Part shown: positions 45,975-58,400 of the stretch, one piece after another
How positions within the stretch are numbered: position 1 is the stretch's first letter
Layout of the letters: each line of letters begins with the position of its first letter
Assembly (NCBI RefSeq): GCF_029633865.1
Contig: NC_079212.1
Location: 87,040,172 to 87,104,171, forward strand
From: Lampris incognitus
Taxonomy: Eukaryota; Chordata; Actinopteri; Lampriformes; Lampridae
Direction of reading: 5' to 3'
Length of the DNA: 64,000 nt
Position numbers and translations under genes: made by a program
Notes under the pieces: model-generated
The model's input: only the letters and a program-made list of their open reading frames with translations
Told to the model about the DNA's origin: nothing
Database searches by the model: none

Positions 45975-46185
45975 GTGATTTGATTAACACGCTCGGGCAG
46001 CAGTTAGCAGCTAAACTTAATGCTTTGACTGACAGGCAGATGGTTAGTTATTTATTGGCTGCGATTGAAAGAAGGTATTGAAGGATTTATAACAATTGAT
46101 ACCTTATTTTAAACCGGCACAATAATCATATGAATTGAATTTGAACTGAAATTTATTTATTTGTGAACAGAAGTAAAATCGCAGT
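45975..46185 (-). mobile_element. fragment of the hAT element seen at 38,599-40,990
   Basis: GCTCGGGCAGCAGTTAGCAG through ATAATCATATGAATTGAA matches about 40,718-40,875 almost base for base, with a 7-bp length difference near the GGCAGATGG motif. No coding part is present. Confidence 0.8.
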
Positions 46186-46460
46186 TTCTTTTCTCAAGGT
46201 TGTAAAAATATTTTGTATCCTTTACACCCTCTTCTAACCATCTTCTTCTTGATCATACAAAAGCCCCCCTGGCCTTTTCTTCGTATATTTCATCCAATTT
46301 CAACTGTAGATTAAGTCATATTTTTTCATGTTCTTCGTCAGTATCTTAACAACCTCAACTGTTAATTATTTCTGCAATTTCCTCTTCCTTTAATCTTTTG
46401 TTCTTAGCAGTATCCTTGCTCCTTTTAATGGTAAACTGTCTCATATCATATCTCATTAGG

Positions 46461-46516
46461 CTCCAGCATCTCCGCGACCCTGAGAGCAGGATAAGCGGTT
46501 TGGATTATGGATGGAT
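46461..46516 (+). repeat. family A SINE 3' tail fragment
   Basis: GCTCCAGCATCTCCGCGACC, then GGATAAGCGGTTTGG and (ATGG)n. Confidence 0.8.
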
Positions 46517-46621
46517 AGCTCCCAATGTTTCCCATAAGATTTTTCTAGTTGTGCTTTACTCCAGTGACTAATAATGATGTCCGTGGCTTCCTTTTTAAAT
46601 ATATCGCCATTTAATAAATTA

Positions 46622-47028
46622 CAGCCCCCCCTTTCCCCCCAAATTGTACTTGGCCAATTACCTCACTCTACCGAGCCGCCCCGGTCGCTAGTCCACCTCC
46701 TTCTGTCGATCCGGGGAGGGCTGCAGACTACCACATGTCTCCTCCGATACATGTGGAGTCGCCAGCTGCTTCTTTTCACCTGACAGTGAGGAGTTTCACC
46801 AGGGGGACGTAGCGCGTGGGAGGATCATGCTATCCCCCCCCCCGATCAACCAGAGGAGGCGCTAGTGCAGCGACCAGGACACATACTCACATCCGACTTC
46901 CCACCCGCAGATACGGCCAATTGTGTCTGTGGGGACGCCCGACCAAGCCGGAGGTAACACTGGGATTCGAACCGGCGATCCCCGTGTTGGTAGGCAACGG
47001 AATAGACCGCCACGCCACCCGGACGCCC
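46622..47028 (-). repeat. family B SINE, full length
   Basis: The AATTGGGG end is at the left, the B-box equivalent near 46,970, and the head ends at 47,028 (CACCCGGACGCCC). Confidence 0.88.
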
Positions 47029-47269
47029 TTAGTTCTCACTTTTTAGTGAATGCAACCTTTCTGACGTCAACTTCAACAATATTTAAGAGGAAATGTTTTC
47101 AGAATGTTGCCCCTGGAACTACAGAAGCTTAGGAAGCGGTTCTCTCCCCGTCCTTGTGCTTCCACATTCACATTTCATGCAGCAGGCACCTATCCAGGTC
47201 AACACGCAGATCAAGTTTCGTGTTACACAGCAAACCCCAGCAAAAACTGTCATGGCACACCGTTTAAAA

Positions 47270-47284
47270 ATAAAGATTTATTTT
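47270..47284 (-). terminator. candidate larp4 polyadenylation signal
   Basis: Minus strand reads AAAATAAATCTTTATTTTT, followed by a GT-rich stretch (TTTTTGCTGGGGTTTGCTGTG-like). It would give larp4 a 3' UTR of about 4.8 kb containing SINEs, so an earlier site is also possible. Confidence 0.35.
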
Positions 47285-48880
47285 CATACATCAGGTTCAA
47301 TTAGACGATTTTAACCAACAACACAAGTGGACATCACTGGTGTTGCAATCCTAGTCCATAGTCCACCCCCCCACCACTGAAAGCAGAATTCTGATCTCAA
47401 TGATTTGTAAATGCATTGATAAACCAGCATCTTAAACAGTGACATACACAAATGACGACGGAGACACATTTACATGCATAAAAAAACAACCTACAGCCCC
47501 ACTCAGACCGGCACAGGCTCACCCGAGTTAACTGTGGACTGGGACCCATTGTTGTCAAGGGTGTAAGGAAGTGATCGTGCTGTAGGTTCGACAAAACCAA
47601 CCAACCAAACGGCGTGGATGTGCAGCTACATTATTCGACCCATCAGCTTAAAACTAACTCAACACTCACTGTGGTAAGGCACTGGTACTGTGATTTGGCC
47701 TAACATCTTCATGTTTGCTGAAGGAGACTAAACAAAAACAGCTTCATTCTCTCATGCTCACATATTTTAACACTCACATTTGCAATACACAGAGCGGGTA
47801 CACGACGACTGGACCTACCAGGCACAGGACAGCAATCACGATGCAAAACAATTCTTTGCTAGCAAAAGACTCAAAATACTTGCCTAAGACGGATACTTTT
47901 GTTGGTTTATTACCCTCTGACCAGAAAACAAGATCTCTGTAATTCTGTAAACACCTGCACCGGTCAAACAAATATAAAAAAAAATGGAAAGAAAAACAAA
48001 AATTAGTACAATTTAAGGAAACTTGTTTCGACACGTTTTCATTGTGACCAAAGTAGTTTTACAACTTTCATTATGATTAAAATTCCTGAAACCCAACATT
48101 AGTGCGTTTTCAGTTTCAATTGTTTTTAAAAAAAAAAAATCAATTTAAACTATTATGAGCGTAGCCATGGATGGGTGTACAAGTAGAAACCTAAGCTACA
48201 CCGTGTGGGTCACATCTACTCCCAACACAAACATCCATTTCTAAAATCAGCACACAACTCTTTTTACAGACATTTAGAGCAACAACAACAACAACAACAA
48301 AAAACAGACAAGAGAAAAATCAGGATTTCAATGTAAAACACTCTCTATACACTTCCACACAGTGCTCTTCAGCAGGCAGAACAACAGAACAACCTGGGTT
48401 TAAGGAAAACAGAGAACAGCCATGTGTGCTAAAGTTACCGTCTACGGACGCTCGGCCGCTCCCGCGCAGGCGTCGCTACATTCACGTCAAGACGTGCGCG
48501 TCCTGTCAGCAGACGTCAGTCATCAACGTTCAGACTCGGACGGCATCAACCTCCCGGCCTGTTCCCTCTGAAAGCCACACACGGTTCCTATCCAGGAATG
48601 CTGGTGGCTTCTGGAGCACTTGCTGGTGTTTGCAGCTTCTGGTCGGGGTGACGGTTCGGCCTTGTCCTGCAGGAAGGCTGAGGGATGGCGACGCACAGCG
48701 GCTCCCTGTCCCACACGCACCCCCCCCCCCGCATGGTGTCGCTCAAGTCACGCCGCTACCAAAAGCCGCGGCATTCTCGTTGCTCGTTAAAACCCCATCG
48801 GTCCAAGGTTGCACAAACCAAAACGCAACAAGGACCGTCTCGTAACACACAGCAGGACGTCGGTGCCCGCTAACGTACAG

Positions 48881-49265
48881 TAGCGAATTCGGGGGACAAT
48901 GCAACCACAGGAAGTGCCGCGGCCGGGAAGCGAACCCGTGTCGCCCGCACCGCAGGAGACATCGCTAACCGCTCGACTAAAGGGTCAGATCCGCGAGCCG
49001 GCGGCCAGCGTGTCTTCTTATCCATGCATGTTATACTGTAGCGCCTTCACGCCTCAGGGCGCATACGCTTCCGATGGCCTTACGGTCGCTCCATCCCACT
49101 TCTGACACCAATGCAGCGAATTCAGGGGGCAGCCGTGGGAACCGCCACAGCCGGGACGCGAACCCGTAGCTCCTGCCTCGCGGGTGACAACATTAACCAG
49201 TCGACTAAAGGGTCCGACCCGCGAACCAGCGGCCAGCGTGTCTTCTTATCCATGCACATTACAGT
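48881..49265 (-). repeat. second heterodimeric tRNA-like SINE pair (C1 and C2)
   Basis: C1 at about 48,881-49,035 and C2 at about 49,112-49,265, in the same order and orientation as at 35,603-36,395 but with only about 75 bp between them. C1 matches the other C1 closely (GGGAAGCGAACCCGTGTCGC), and C2 the other C2 (GGGACGCGAACCCGTA). Confidence 0.78.
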
Positions 49266-50214
49266 ACGTTCGCCGAGGCCGGAACGTCTTTAAAGGGATC
49301 TCACACTCACGGCACAGCAAGTAAAAAGGACTTGTATGAAGCCACGTCAACAAGTCTACACAAGAACCTGAACGTCCCCTTTGCATATGGTGAGGACGCT
49401 GTTTGCTCCTTGTGGTAACTTCCTTTACTTTCTCAACCTCCTCCTTTTAAAGTCCAAAAGGTATGTTTTCAATACTACATGAAATGTTCGGCGTGAGGAA
49501 CATGTAACAACTTCACAGGTAAATAACTTCACACAACTGTTTGTCTCGTCACATGAGGCAGAATTTCCTGCACACCTATGCCTCACCATACTACCAAAAC
49601 ATACCAACTGACAGAATCATGTAATACCGCTTCTGCCAAATCCCACTTAGATTCATTACACACACACTGAGAACAGGACTGATAAGGGACATCTGCCACA
49701 CTAAAATTAACTATTTACTTAGAGATATGGGAGAACGAAAACTGACCTTAAAATATATATAATTACATATTTACAAGTCAAGAAACTCATCTCTAGGTCT
49801 GTTTTAAGAAGTAAAATATAGGTGACCATTTCCCTGCCCAACTGGCAGATGGGAGACATGTGCGTCACCAGTCTTAACACCGCTGGGAGGATGGATTAAA
49901 GGGAGCTGTACGGGTAGTTTGTCCAATGATGACACATAGCCAAAGAACATTTATACCCCTTTCCACTGCACGGTACTGGCTCAACTTGACTCGCCCTTTT
50001 TTGTTTGCCATTACCGGAAAGTGCCGGCGTTTTGGTAACTGTTACCACTTTCCTGGTACCACCTTTGTCGAGGTTCCAAAAACCCTGAAGCGGGTACGCA
50101 AATCAATGCAGACCTCTGATTGGTCAGAGAAACGTGTCTCTGCGTCATCACTGTGCGCATGGGATATCGCCCGACATTTTTGAATACCGAAGTGGAGTTA
50201 TCTTAAAAGTACAT

Positions 50215-50376
50215 AACCCCCCTTACCCTACTCTTCACATCCGGCTTCCCACCCACAGACACGGCCAATTGTGTCTGTAGAGACGTTCGACCAAGCCGGA
50301 GGTAACACAGGGATTCGAACCGTTGACCCCCGCGTTGGTAGGCAACGGAATAGACCGCTACGCCACCCGGACGCCT
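50215..50376 (-). repeat. family B SINE, head half
   Basis: CACATCCGGCTTCCCACCC through the B-box equivalent to CACCCGGACGCC. The 3' half is deleted. Confidence 0.82.
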
Positions 50377-51150
50377 CAGATATTGAAAACTTGCTGTGGC
50401 AAACAGCCACACACACCAATGATTAATTACAGTATCCCCTCTCGATGTCCGCCATTGTTCTTGTTTGTTCTCACAACGGTTGCAGTGAAGAGGACATCAC
50501 AGCAGTTCAACTAGGCGTCGCTATGACGACCAGCTACACTGTTACGGTAATGGAAATGACAGAGAAGCGAGTCGAGCCGGTACCACGTAGTGGAAAAGGG
50601 GCATTAGACAACCTATGTGCAAGCTTGAAACTGTGCATACAGTGATGCTTATAGTAGCGGATAAGCAAACCCAACAAGGATGGAGGGCATTTGGAGCTTA
50701 ATGCGGGTTAAACATCTGATCTAAGGACTATTAGTGTCATCAAAAGAAAGAAAATTAAACATTACACCCTACAACAAATGAGAACATTACACATATTGAG
50801 GTGTCTCGCTAGCACCGCCCTTAGCAAACCTTCAGCTCATCTGTATTTCAGCCCCTTAAGCTGCTGAACCAAGACAGACTGAGATCTTCAGGACACATCC
50901 ACTGAGAGGGCAAATAATCCAGTTATTTAGGACAACGTCAAATATGGATACAACAGTTCAGGGTAAATGAAATGATACGGGATAGATGTTTAAAAAGAAC
51001 ACATGTGGCTGGCTTGAACTGATACTGATCATTCCACGCGACTAACAACTATTCACCTAGTCTCTTAAGAATCAGCCTTTCCTCAGGCAGACCCTGAAAT
51101 GCTGCTCAAAATGAAACCTCCGTCCTTCCATATTAAAATTAGAATATCCC
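50377..51150. other. no recognised gene
   Basis: Unique-looking sequence downstream of larp4. Short frames without domains. Confidence 0.3.
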
Positions 51151-51157
51151 AAGGTTG

Positions 51158-51518
51158 GGGGCGTCCGCGTAGGGTAGCAGTCTATTCCATTGCCTACCAA
51201 CACAGGGATCCTGGTCCGAATCCGGATGTGGTTATGTGTCCTGGTTGCTGCACTAGCACCTCCTCTGGTCAGTTGGAGCACTTAATCGGGGGGGGGGGGA
51301 ACTGGGGGGAATAGCGTGATCCTCCCAAGCGCTACGTCCCCCTGGTGAAACTCCTCACTGGCAGGTGAAAAGTGGCTGGTAACTCCACATGTATGGGAGG
51401 AGGCATGTGGTAGTCTGCAGCCCTCCCTCGATCAGCAGAAGGGCTGGAGCAGCGACCAGGATGGCTCAGAAGAGTGGGGTAATTGGCCAAGTACAATTGG
51501 GGAGAAAAAAAAAGGGGG
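51158..51518 (+). repeat. family B SINE with internal deletion
   Basis: Head at 51,158 and AATTGGGGAGAAAA end at about 51,505. About 60 bp is missing after the B box (GGTCCGAATCC). The flanks ATATCCCAAGGTTG and ATATCCCAAGTTTG form a target duplication with one mismatch. Confidence 0.88.
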
Positions 51519-52083
51519 GGGGATATCCCAAGTTTGACAGACACCATATCAAGACTTCAGTGTCTTCCAGTCCAGCAATAATCCTTAGTCCCTAGTACTA
51601 GCTCAGTGATAATCAGTTGTCCCTCGTTTAATTGCTTAAAAAACAATACAGTAAACTTAAGATAATTACATTCAATACCACATCTCATTTACAAAATACA
51701 CACACTCTCTGCCCTGTTGCATGTTGACAAGCTACGCTAACACCTTGACTATTCTTAGTTGTGTAGATGCAAGGCATTACAGAACACATCTGTTCTCCAA
51801 AGCCTTACTGAGCATGTACGTACGGTCCTTTTCACTACACTACAGTGATGTTAGCTTAACCTTAAAGTGTGAGCATGCCTCAGTCCAAAGAGGTCCTGAA
51901 TTCTGTGAGTTGCTCCTGCTTATTTCTAAAACGATTTGAACCTCCCCCAACGATGGCATGGTGTGATGACACAATTTTTTTCCTTTTGTTTTTTTTTTCA
52001 TGTCCAATAATATATATTTATCTCTCTATATATACACATATGTTTCTTTGTTAGTTCATGGGTTAATAGCTTTTCCCCTTTAA
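51519..52083 (-). other. larp4: larp4 proximal 3' UTR
   Basis: Lies directly after the larp4 stop codon in transcript direction. AT-rich, no gene. The TSD-flanked SINE just left of it would be in the transcript if the distal poly(A) site is used. Confidence 0.45.
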
Positions 52084-52461
52084 CTATTTGGGTGATCTTG
52101 GAGGAATGTTCTGCTCCTTTCCACTACGTCTGCCCCCCCCCTGTGGGGAAAAGCGCCGGCGATTAGGGGGCCATCTCTGATGTTCCCGGATCTTGAGCCC
52201 TGCAACTCCACCTTTGGCCAAGTCATTTCCTCCACGATAGGAGCCCAGGGGCTCCCGAGTGGGCCGGGCGTCTCCAGGCTTCTCTGATCTGTCAATAATG
52301 TCGTTGGATGGTGACACAGGCTCCTCTACCTTGTTGACCTTAAGCTCTCGCAGAGGTTGGCTGGCTGAGGTGGCCGGAGGGGTGGGAGATGGAGCCGGTG
52401 CCGGGGGTGGGTCCTTGGCTAGCCTCTGGCACACTTCTGCATAGCTCAGCTTTCTTGGCTC
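52084..52461 (-). CDS. larp4: larp4 last coding exon
   Basis: Acceptor AAACCAG; encodes EPRKLSYAEVCQRLAKDPPP, a proline-rich stretch, LRELKVNKVEEPVS, LGSYRGGND and ends at TAG 52,086-52,084 after NIPPRSPK. Confidence 0.93.
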   Translation of the reverse strand, partial: EPRKLSYAEVCQRLAKDPPPAPAPSPTPPATSASQPLRELKVNKVEEPVSPSNDIIDRSEKPGDARPTREPLGSYRGGNDLAKGGVAGLKIREHQRWPPNRRRFSPQGGGRRSGKEQNIPPRSPK

Positions 52462-55400
52462 CTGGTTTGGGAATTATATGTGAAAAGAAAGAAAAAATTA
52501 GGTAGTAGAGGAAGTGGAAGGCCCATCAAGACAATGACAGTGTGAGGAGCAAATACGACGGTCTTGGCTATTTACAGAATGTAGTTCAGTTACCACGAGG
52601 TTAGAGAAACAGGTCTATAACCAGAAGGTGAATCTGGACAGAGAAAGTAAAAGAAGTAACATATGGAGTTCATTCAAATACTGCAGGCATACACTTAAGT
52701 AGGGCACTCTATCTATTGCCACCAACTGGCCTGGATAAGGTGGTGTTGGCTGTACTGTGTAGTTTATGCATGTTAATATGCCACTCTTTAAATGCAGAAG
52801 TGAACAATGCTGGAGGTTGTAAAAGCCACAATGAGCTTATAATGCACGAACTTGCTGAGCACTAGAGAGTAACAACCCAAAAATTTCCAGGACAAATGGC
52901 AAGATGTCCTCTGTATGATAATAACTACCTTCAACAGAGAGCAGTTGAGTCTGTGTTGAGCTCCTGTAACTGGTAATAATTTCTTATTACCAGCAGCCAT
53001 ACCAAAATGAACCCCGGTTCTGGTAAATGACAGAAGCTAAGCGGTGAGGGTCTCTAAGGACAGGATGTTATATTGCTGTAAAGCCTTTTGAGGCAAATTT
53101 GTAATTTGTGATATTGGGAAATATCACAAATACAATTAACTTGACTTGATTTGTGGGCTTGTACTTGGACGGGAGACCTCCTGAGAAAATAAGTTGCTGC
53201 TGGAAGTGGTGTTGGTGAGTCAGTAGGGGGCAGTCTTCCCTCTTGCCCGAACAAAACAAAATCCCAATGCCCCAGTGCAGTGAAGGGGATACTGTGCTGC
53301 AGGAGATGCTGTCCTTTAGATGAGACGTTAAACCGAGATCCTGACTCACTGAGGTTATTAGAGATCCCATGACACTTATTGCAAAGAGTAGGTGTTTTCC
53401 TGACAGCCTGGCAAAATTCCCTGGCTCTCTCCATCCAGCCACCTAATCATCCCTCAGTGTAATTGGCTCCACGATTCCTCTTTCTCCCCCTCAAGCTGAT
53501 GTGTGGTGAGCGTTCTGGTGCAAAATGGCATGTTACGTAATGTATGTTATGTAATGACATGTTATTTTGCTACACCTCTACACCACCATTTAAATGGCCA
53601 ACTTAAATATTTTGAGCTGGAACATTCGAGGTCTGAACTCACCCATTAAGCACACTCGTTGCCTAGGATTTTTACACCGCAAATGTATTTCTATAGCTCT
53701 GATTCAAGAGACACTTGACAGTGAAGGACGTACAACAGTTCCAAAACAAGCACTATAAAATTATAGCTCATTCATGTGCGTCAACCAAAGCAAGAGGTGT
53801 CCCGATTATAGTGGAAAGGAAATTATAGCTTGTGGTTATGGACAATGGTAATGACAACGATGGTAGATTTGTCTGTACTGCTCTCTATTAATTAAACAAA
53901 ACTTCTATTAGCGTGTATCTATGCACCTAATGTTTATGATGAAAACTTTGTGCCCTCCATCAGTGCGACTCTGTTACATTATCGAGACCCTCATTGCATT
54001 GTTTCTGGCGATTACAATAACACAGTTTCCCCAGAGCTTGACAGATCTACAAGTGCACTTAACGCAGCTCCACCCTCATCCTTAGCTCCAAGATCCTTCC
54101 TGGTTGACTTGAACTTAGTGGATCTCTGGCACATTCGTAATCACAAAGTTAAAGCCTATTCCTTTCATTCTGGTCATCATGGCACCTCCTCCAGGATTGA
54201 TTATATATTTGTCAACCCTTCTCTTATAAATAATACTAGAAGAACCCCGCTACAATGTAGCGGTTTGGTTATCCACCCGTCTAAATCTCCCTCCTCTTCA
54301 TCCTGCCAGCTAACTGCCTTCCCCCTGCCCCTAAACCCCCCCCCCACTCCAACTCCCTCCCCCCAAATGCTCAGAATCATCTGAAATGCCGAGAAAAGTG
54401 GTTTTTAGCCATTTTTAGAAAATGCATATTTTGCATAATTATAATTATTTTAATTTTCTGATTTTTTTCTGGTCCTTTCTGGAACAATACCTACCACCTC
54501 CAAAAAAAAAGAAGATCATAAGTGCATTTTTTTAAAAATGCATATATTTTGCATAATGCAAAAACATTTCTAAGTCCCAGAAATTTTTTTTTTATATAGG
54601 TGAAAAAATCAAAGATGCTCAGAATCATCTGAAATGTCGAGAAAAGGGGTTTTTAGCCATTTTTAGAAAAATGAATATTTTGCATATTTATGCATAATTT
54701 TAATTTTCTGGAATTTTTCCCTTACTCTCTGAGACAATACCTACCACCTCCAAAAAGAATTAGGATCATAAGTGCTTTAGTTTTCGGTCCCGCTATCTAC
54801 ACTAACACACACACTAACACCACACACACATTCCGAAAATATTATGAGTACTTTTCCATGTCTACACATCAGACTGCTGTGTAGACATGGAAAAGTACAT
54901 CAGCTTTCTTCAAAATTTAGCTTTGCCTAATCTGGACCACTTGCAGAGCTTAAAATTAGAAAGCCCAAGCTCCTAAGAAGACCCTGAAATAGCAGTAAAA
55001 GCTCCCCAAAAAGGCAAGAGTCCCGGTTTGGATGGCCTACCTCTGTAACTGTATCTAGCCTTTTGGGATCAGGTAGGACCTCTTATATTGGGTTCTATAA
55101 ACTTTGCCATTGAACAGGGATCCTTTCATAAGGACCAGAGAAATGCACTCATCACCACCTTACTCAAGAATGGTAAAGATCCACTTGAATGCTCAAGTTA
55201 TCACCCAATTTCGCTGATTTGTGGAGATGTGAAGCTTTATGCCAAGGTACTGGTTACTCGCATGGAGGCAGTAATTGGGAAGTTGATTCACTTTGAGCAG
55301 ACGGGATTCATGAAAGGGAGCGTAGCATCGGATTATGTTAGGAGGGTCCTACATGTTATCGAGGTCGCAGATACCATTCCAGAGGACTGTGCTGTTCTCT

Positions 55401-58400
55401 CCATGATACAAATGCTATACAGTCATGCTACAGCATCAGTTCTCACAGGAACATGTCAATCACAACCATTTCCTTTACATCGCGGAACCAGACAGGGTTG
55501 TCCACTTTGCCCTCTGCTCTTTGCCTTGTCCCTAGAACCCCTGGCTCAGTCCATCAGAGAGAGTGACATAACATCTCCTATAACTACAGACCAATCTAGG
55601 CATTTCATTATACGCAGATGATCATCTTATTTTCATATCTAATATTTGGATATCACTATCACAGGTCCTAAAACTCTTTGATCCGTTTAAAGGGATGGCA
55701 GGATATAAAATCAACTGGACTAAATCTGCTCTTCTTCCATTGAATACCGCTGCATTAAATACCAGTTTGGCTGCTGACATCCCTAACTGTACATCCTTTA
55801 CATACCTTGGCGTAAAGATTTACTCCAGTCTTAGTAGAATAGTTCAGGAAAACGTTTTGGGTGTGAAAAAGAAGATTACAGATGATCTGAAGAGGTGGGG
55901 CTCTCTTTATGTCTTTACAAGGCAGAGTTACAACTATCAAAATGAAAATTTTTCCACGGATTACTTTTTTGTTTTTTATGATCAACCTAGCACCACCACC
56001 TAAATTTATCACAGAAATGCACTCTCTCCTATCATAGTTCATCTGAGGAGGAAAGCGTGCACAAATCAAACTTAAAACCTCACAAAGAACCAAACTCACT
56101 GGAGGCTTAGCTGTCCCGAACCTCAATTTTTATTATGCTTTTCAAATTAGACCACTGCTTGTTTGGAGAAACCAGGAATCTGAGGTCCCTTGGCGGGCTA
56201 TGGAAGCAGCATGTGTGAGGCCACACCGTCTGGAAGACTTATTATATACAGGCAGGGGGCATACAAACATTAATCTACAATATGGAAGCATTGTAACCAA
56301 TTCTATTGATGTATGGAAAAAAGTGGAACTGATGACGGGCAAAGCAGATTTATTTCATCAAACATCTCCACTATGGAATAACTATCACCTTCAATCAGGT
56401 GGGCAGCCTTTTACGTTTCCCTCATGGTCACAAAAAGGTGTCTCCAATCTCAGCGACATTGTTAACAATGCTGGACTCCATTCATTCCAACATATTAGGG
56501 AGGAATATGATTTACCGAGGACCTTTTTCTTTTTTTACTTGAGACTAAGATCTGCAATGAAAACATATGGGATGGCCTGGAATGGGCCTTGGCTGGAGCA
56601 CCCTATGGAGTAGTGGATCAGTCCTGGGTGGGGTCCTCGGGGGACAGTGATGCGTATATATAACTCTCTGCTTGATCGCTCTACTAAGACACTGGCAGTT
56701 GAAGGGGTGTGGGTCAGGGAACTCCGCATTGTTGGTCTGGAACCAAATTAGGAAATGATATGGTCTAACATAAGCAGTACCTCTAAAAATCTTACGCATC
56801 AATTTACACACTATAAGATGATTCACAGAGCATATGCTACACCCATCAAATGTTTTAAAATGAAACTAATTACCAGTCCTAACTGTACTCACTGCCGGGC
56901 TCAGGTGTCGGGCACAATACAAATGTTTTGGGACTGCTCACTGATCAGAGATTTTTGGACACATGTTATGTCAACGTTGTCAGAGTTATTAGGATCAACA
57001 ATATTGCCTGATCCCTGCCTTTGTCTGCTCAATGACAATTAGTCTCTGTCTCTCAATGTAAATCAGCGAAGACTAATGCTGGCAGGCCTTACTGCAGCAA
57101 AAAAGACGATACTGACACTGTGGTTTAATCCTAAACTTCCTTTAATTCAGTGCTGGATGGCATCCAACATGAGCATACCATCTCGAGTGTAGAACAGCAC
57201 AACTCAATAGAGCCAAGCTTGCCACTGTGCAGGCACAGTCAGGCATAGCTGTGTCCATAAGGGACTACGTTAAAAGAAGGGCTCTCCCCCCTCCCGCACT
57301 CCTCCACACCCAGTAACATCAGACCTGGAGCAGGCCAGCTTTGGAAGTTAGTAGAAATGGATGGTTGTATATACAATGTATAGTTTTGTTTTATTGTTTG
57401 TTTTTGTTTTTCTTTTCAGTCCACTATTACTTGTTTTTCCCTTGGAAATGTCTGTCTCTTACTCGGCTCCGTACCTTTTTTTTTATTCTGCTAATTTCTT
57501 TTTTTCCCTTTATTTTGGTTATTACAGGGAGGGCCACTCTGTTGTTGTTTGTGTGTTTGTTGTGCCCTGTTTTTTTAAAAACAAAAATTGCTAATCACAT
57601 AAAGGGGTGGAATACTTTTGCAAGGCACTGTAAAGTGAGACAGTAACCAATGTTTAGTAGTCAGAAAATAAAACATTTTTTTCTCATTATTATTTCTCAT
57701 TATTATTATTAAATCACTGCAATGTGATTTAAGCTGCAAAACGTCTTAAATCCTGTAACAGTACTTGGCAACATGCCAATATTGTTTTCTCAACTCCATC
57801 AAATCAAATTATGTGTTTTAAGGACAAAAGAAATCAGCGTTATCCACCTGACTGGAACCGTTACTTGATCTGACACCTTATGAGTCTCCACATGAACTCT
57901 GATTTTAAATCAACAAAAACATAATTGATGTTCATAAATAATCATATTTGTTATGCAAAGGGAATCACGCTGAAATGCACTTTCAAACATGCATACACTT
58001 GCAAACCTCTGCAAATGATCCAGAATGCGGCGGCGCATCTGGTCTTCAATCCACCCAATAGAGCACATGTCACTCCGCTGTTCATATCCCTCCACTGGCT
58101 CTCAGTTGCTGCCCGCATCAAATTCAAAACCCTGATGCTCACTTAGAAAACAGCAACTAACACGGCTCCTGCCTACCTGAACGCTGTCATTCAGGTCTAC
58201 ACTCAGTCCTGTTCACTATGCTCTGCCAATGAAAGGCGCCTGGCGCTTCCGGGGCCCTAAGTCACTAGCCGGACTCTTCTCTTTTGTAGTTCCCAGGTGG
58301 TGGAATGAGTTACCAAACTCTATTTGACCCGCTGAGTCCCTCTCCAGCGTTAAGAAGAAGCTAAAGACCCAGCCCTTTCACGAACACCACCACACCTGAC

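Larger units (their letters stand above)
43085..46621 (-). mobile_element. L1 (Tx1-like) LINE, minus strand
   Basis: ORF2 pieces from right to left: KLKLDEIYEEKARGAFV-type residues near 46,290; EITMNEIKKGINKLKNKSPG (45,969-45,658); GLITIIPKPDKGPLCLDNWR (45,725-45,543); LKLNIGKCELLPL and LSLTGRVLLSKSEGLSRLVY (44,643-44,326); and a C-terminal part with CVFCENDFEYLSHLF (43,635-43,420). A chimeric SINE (44,653-45,010), a hAT fragment and SINE pieces interrupt it. Many stops. Confidence 0.75.
47285..52083 (-). other. larp4: larp4 3' UTR and/or downstream region
   Basis: No coding exon was recognised. It contains family C and B SINE copies and a short (CAA)n at about 48,283-48,300. The true 3' UTR length is unknown. 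Confidence 0.35.
53590..57180 (+). mobile_element. L1-like LINE ORF2, plus strand, in the larp4 last intron
   Basis: The endonuclease opens MANLNILSWNIRGLNSPIKH at about 53,594, followed by ALIQET, CVYAPN-like residues and SGDYNN. A foreign or rearranged block lies at about 54,240-54,900. The RT is at 55,000-56,000 (KGKSPGLDGLPL-like, HPISLICGDVKLYAKVLVTR, RGTRQGCPLCPLLFALSLEP, INWTKSALLPL, FTYLGVKI). The C terminus is at 56,100-57,040 (HRLEDLLYTG, YKMIHRAYATP, CTHCRAQVSGT, MFWDCSLI). Frameshifts and stops are frequent. Confidence 0.82.

Noticed and set aside
48426-48845. Possible GC-rich coding exon
   Set aside because: No domain, no plausible splice sites in phase, and frames on both strands overlap; treated as larp4 downstream sequence.
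53146-53190. 5S rRNA gene
   Set aside because: Only the 3' half of the 5S sequence is present, fused to a SINE tail.
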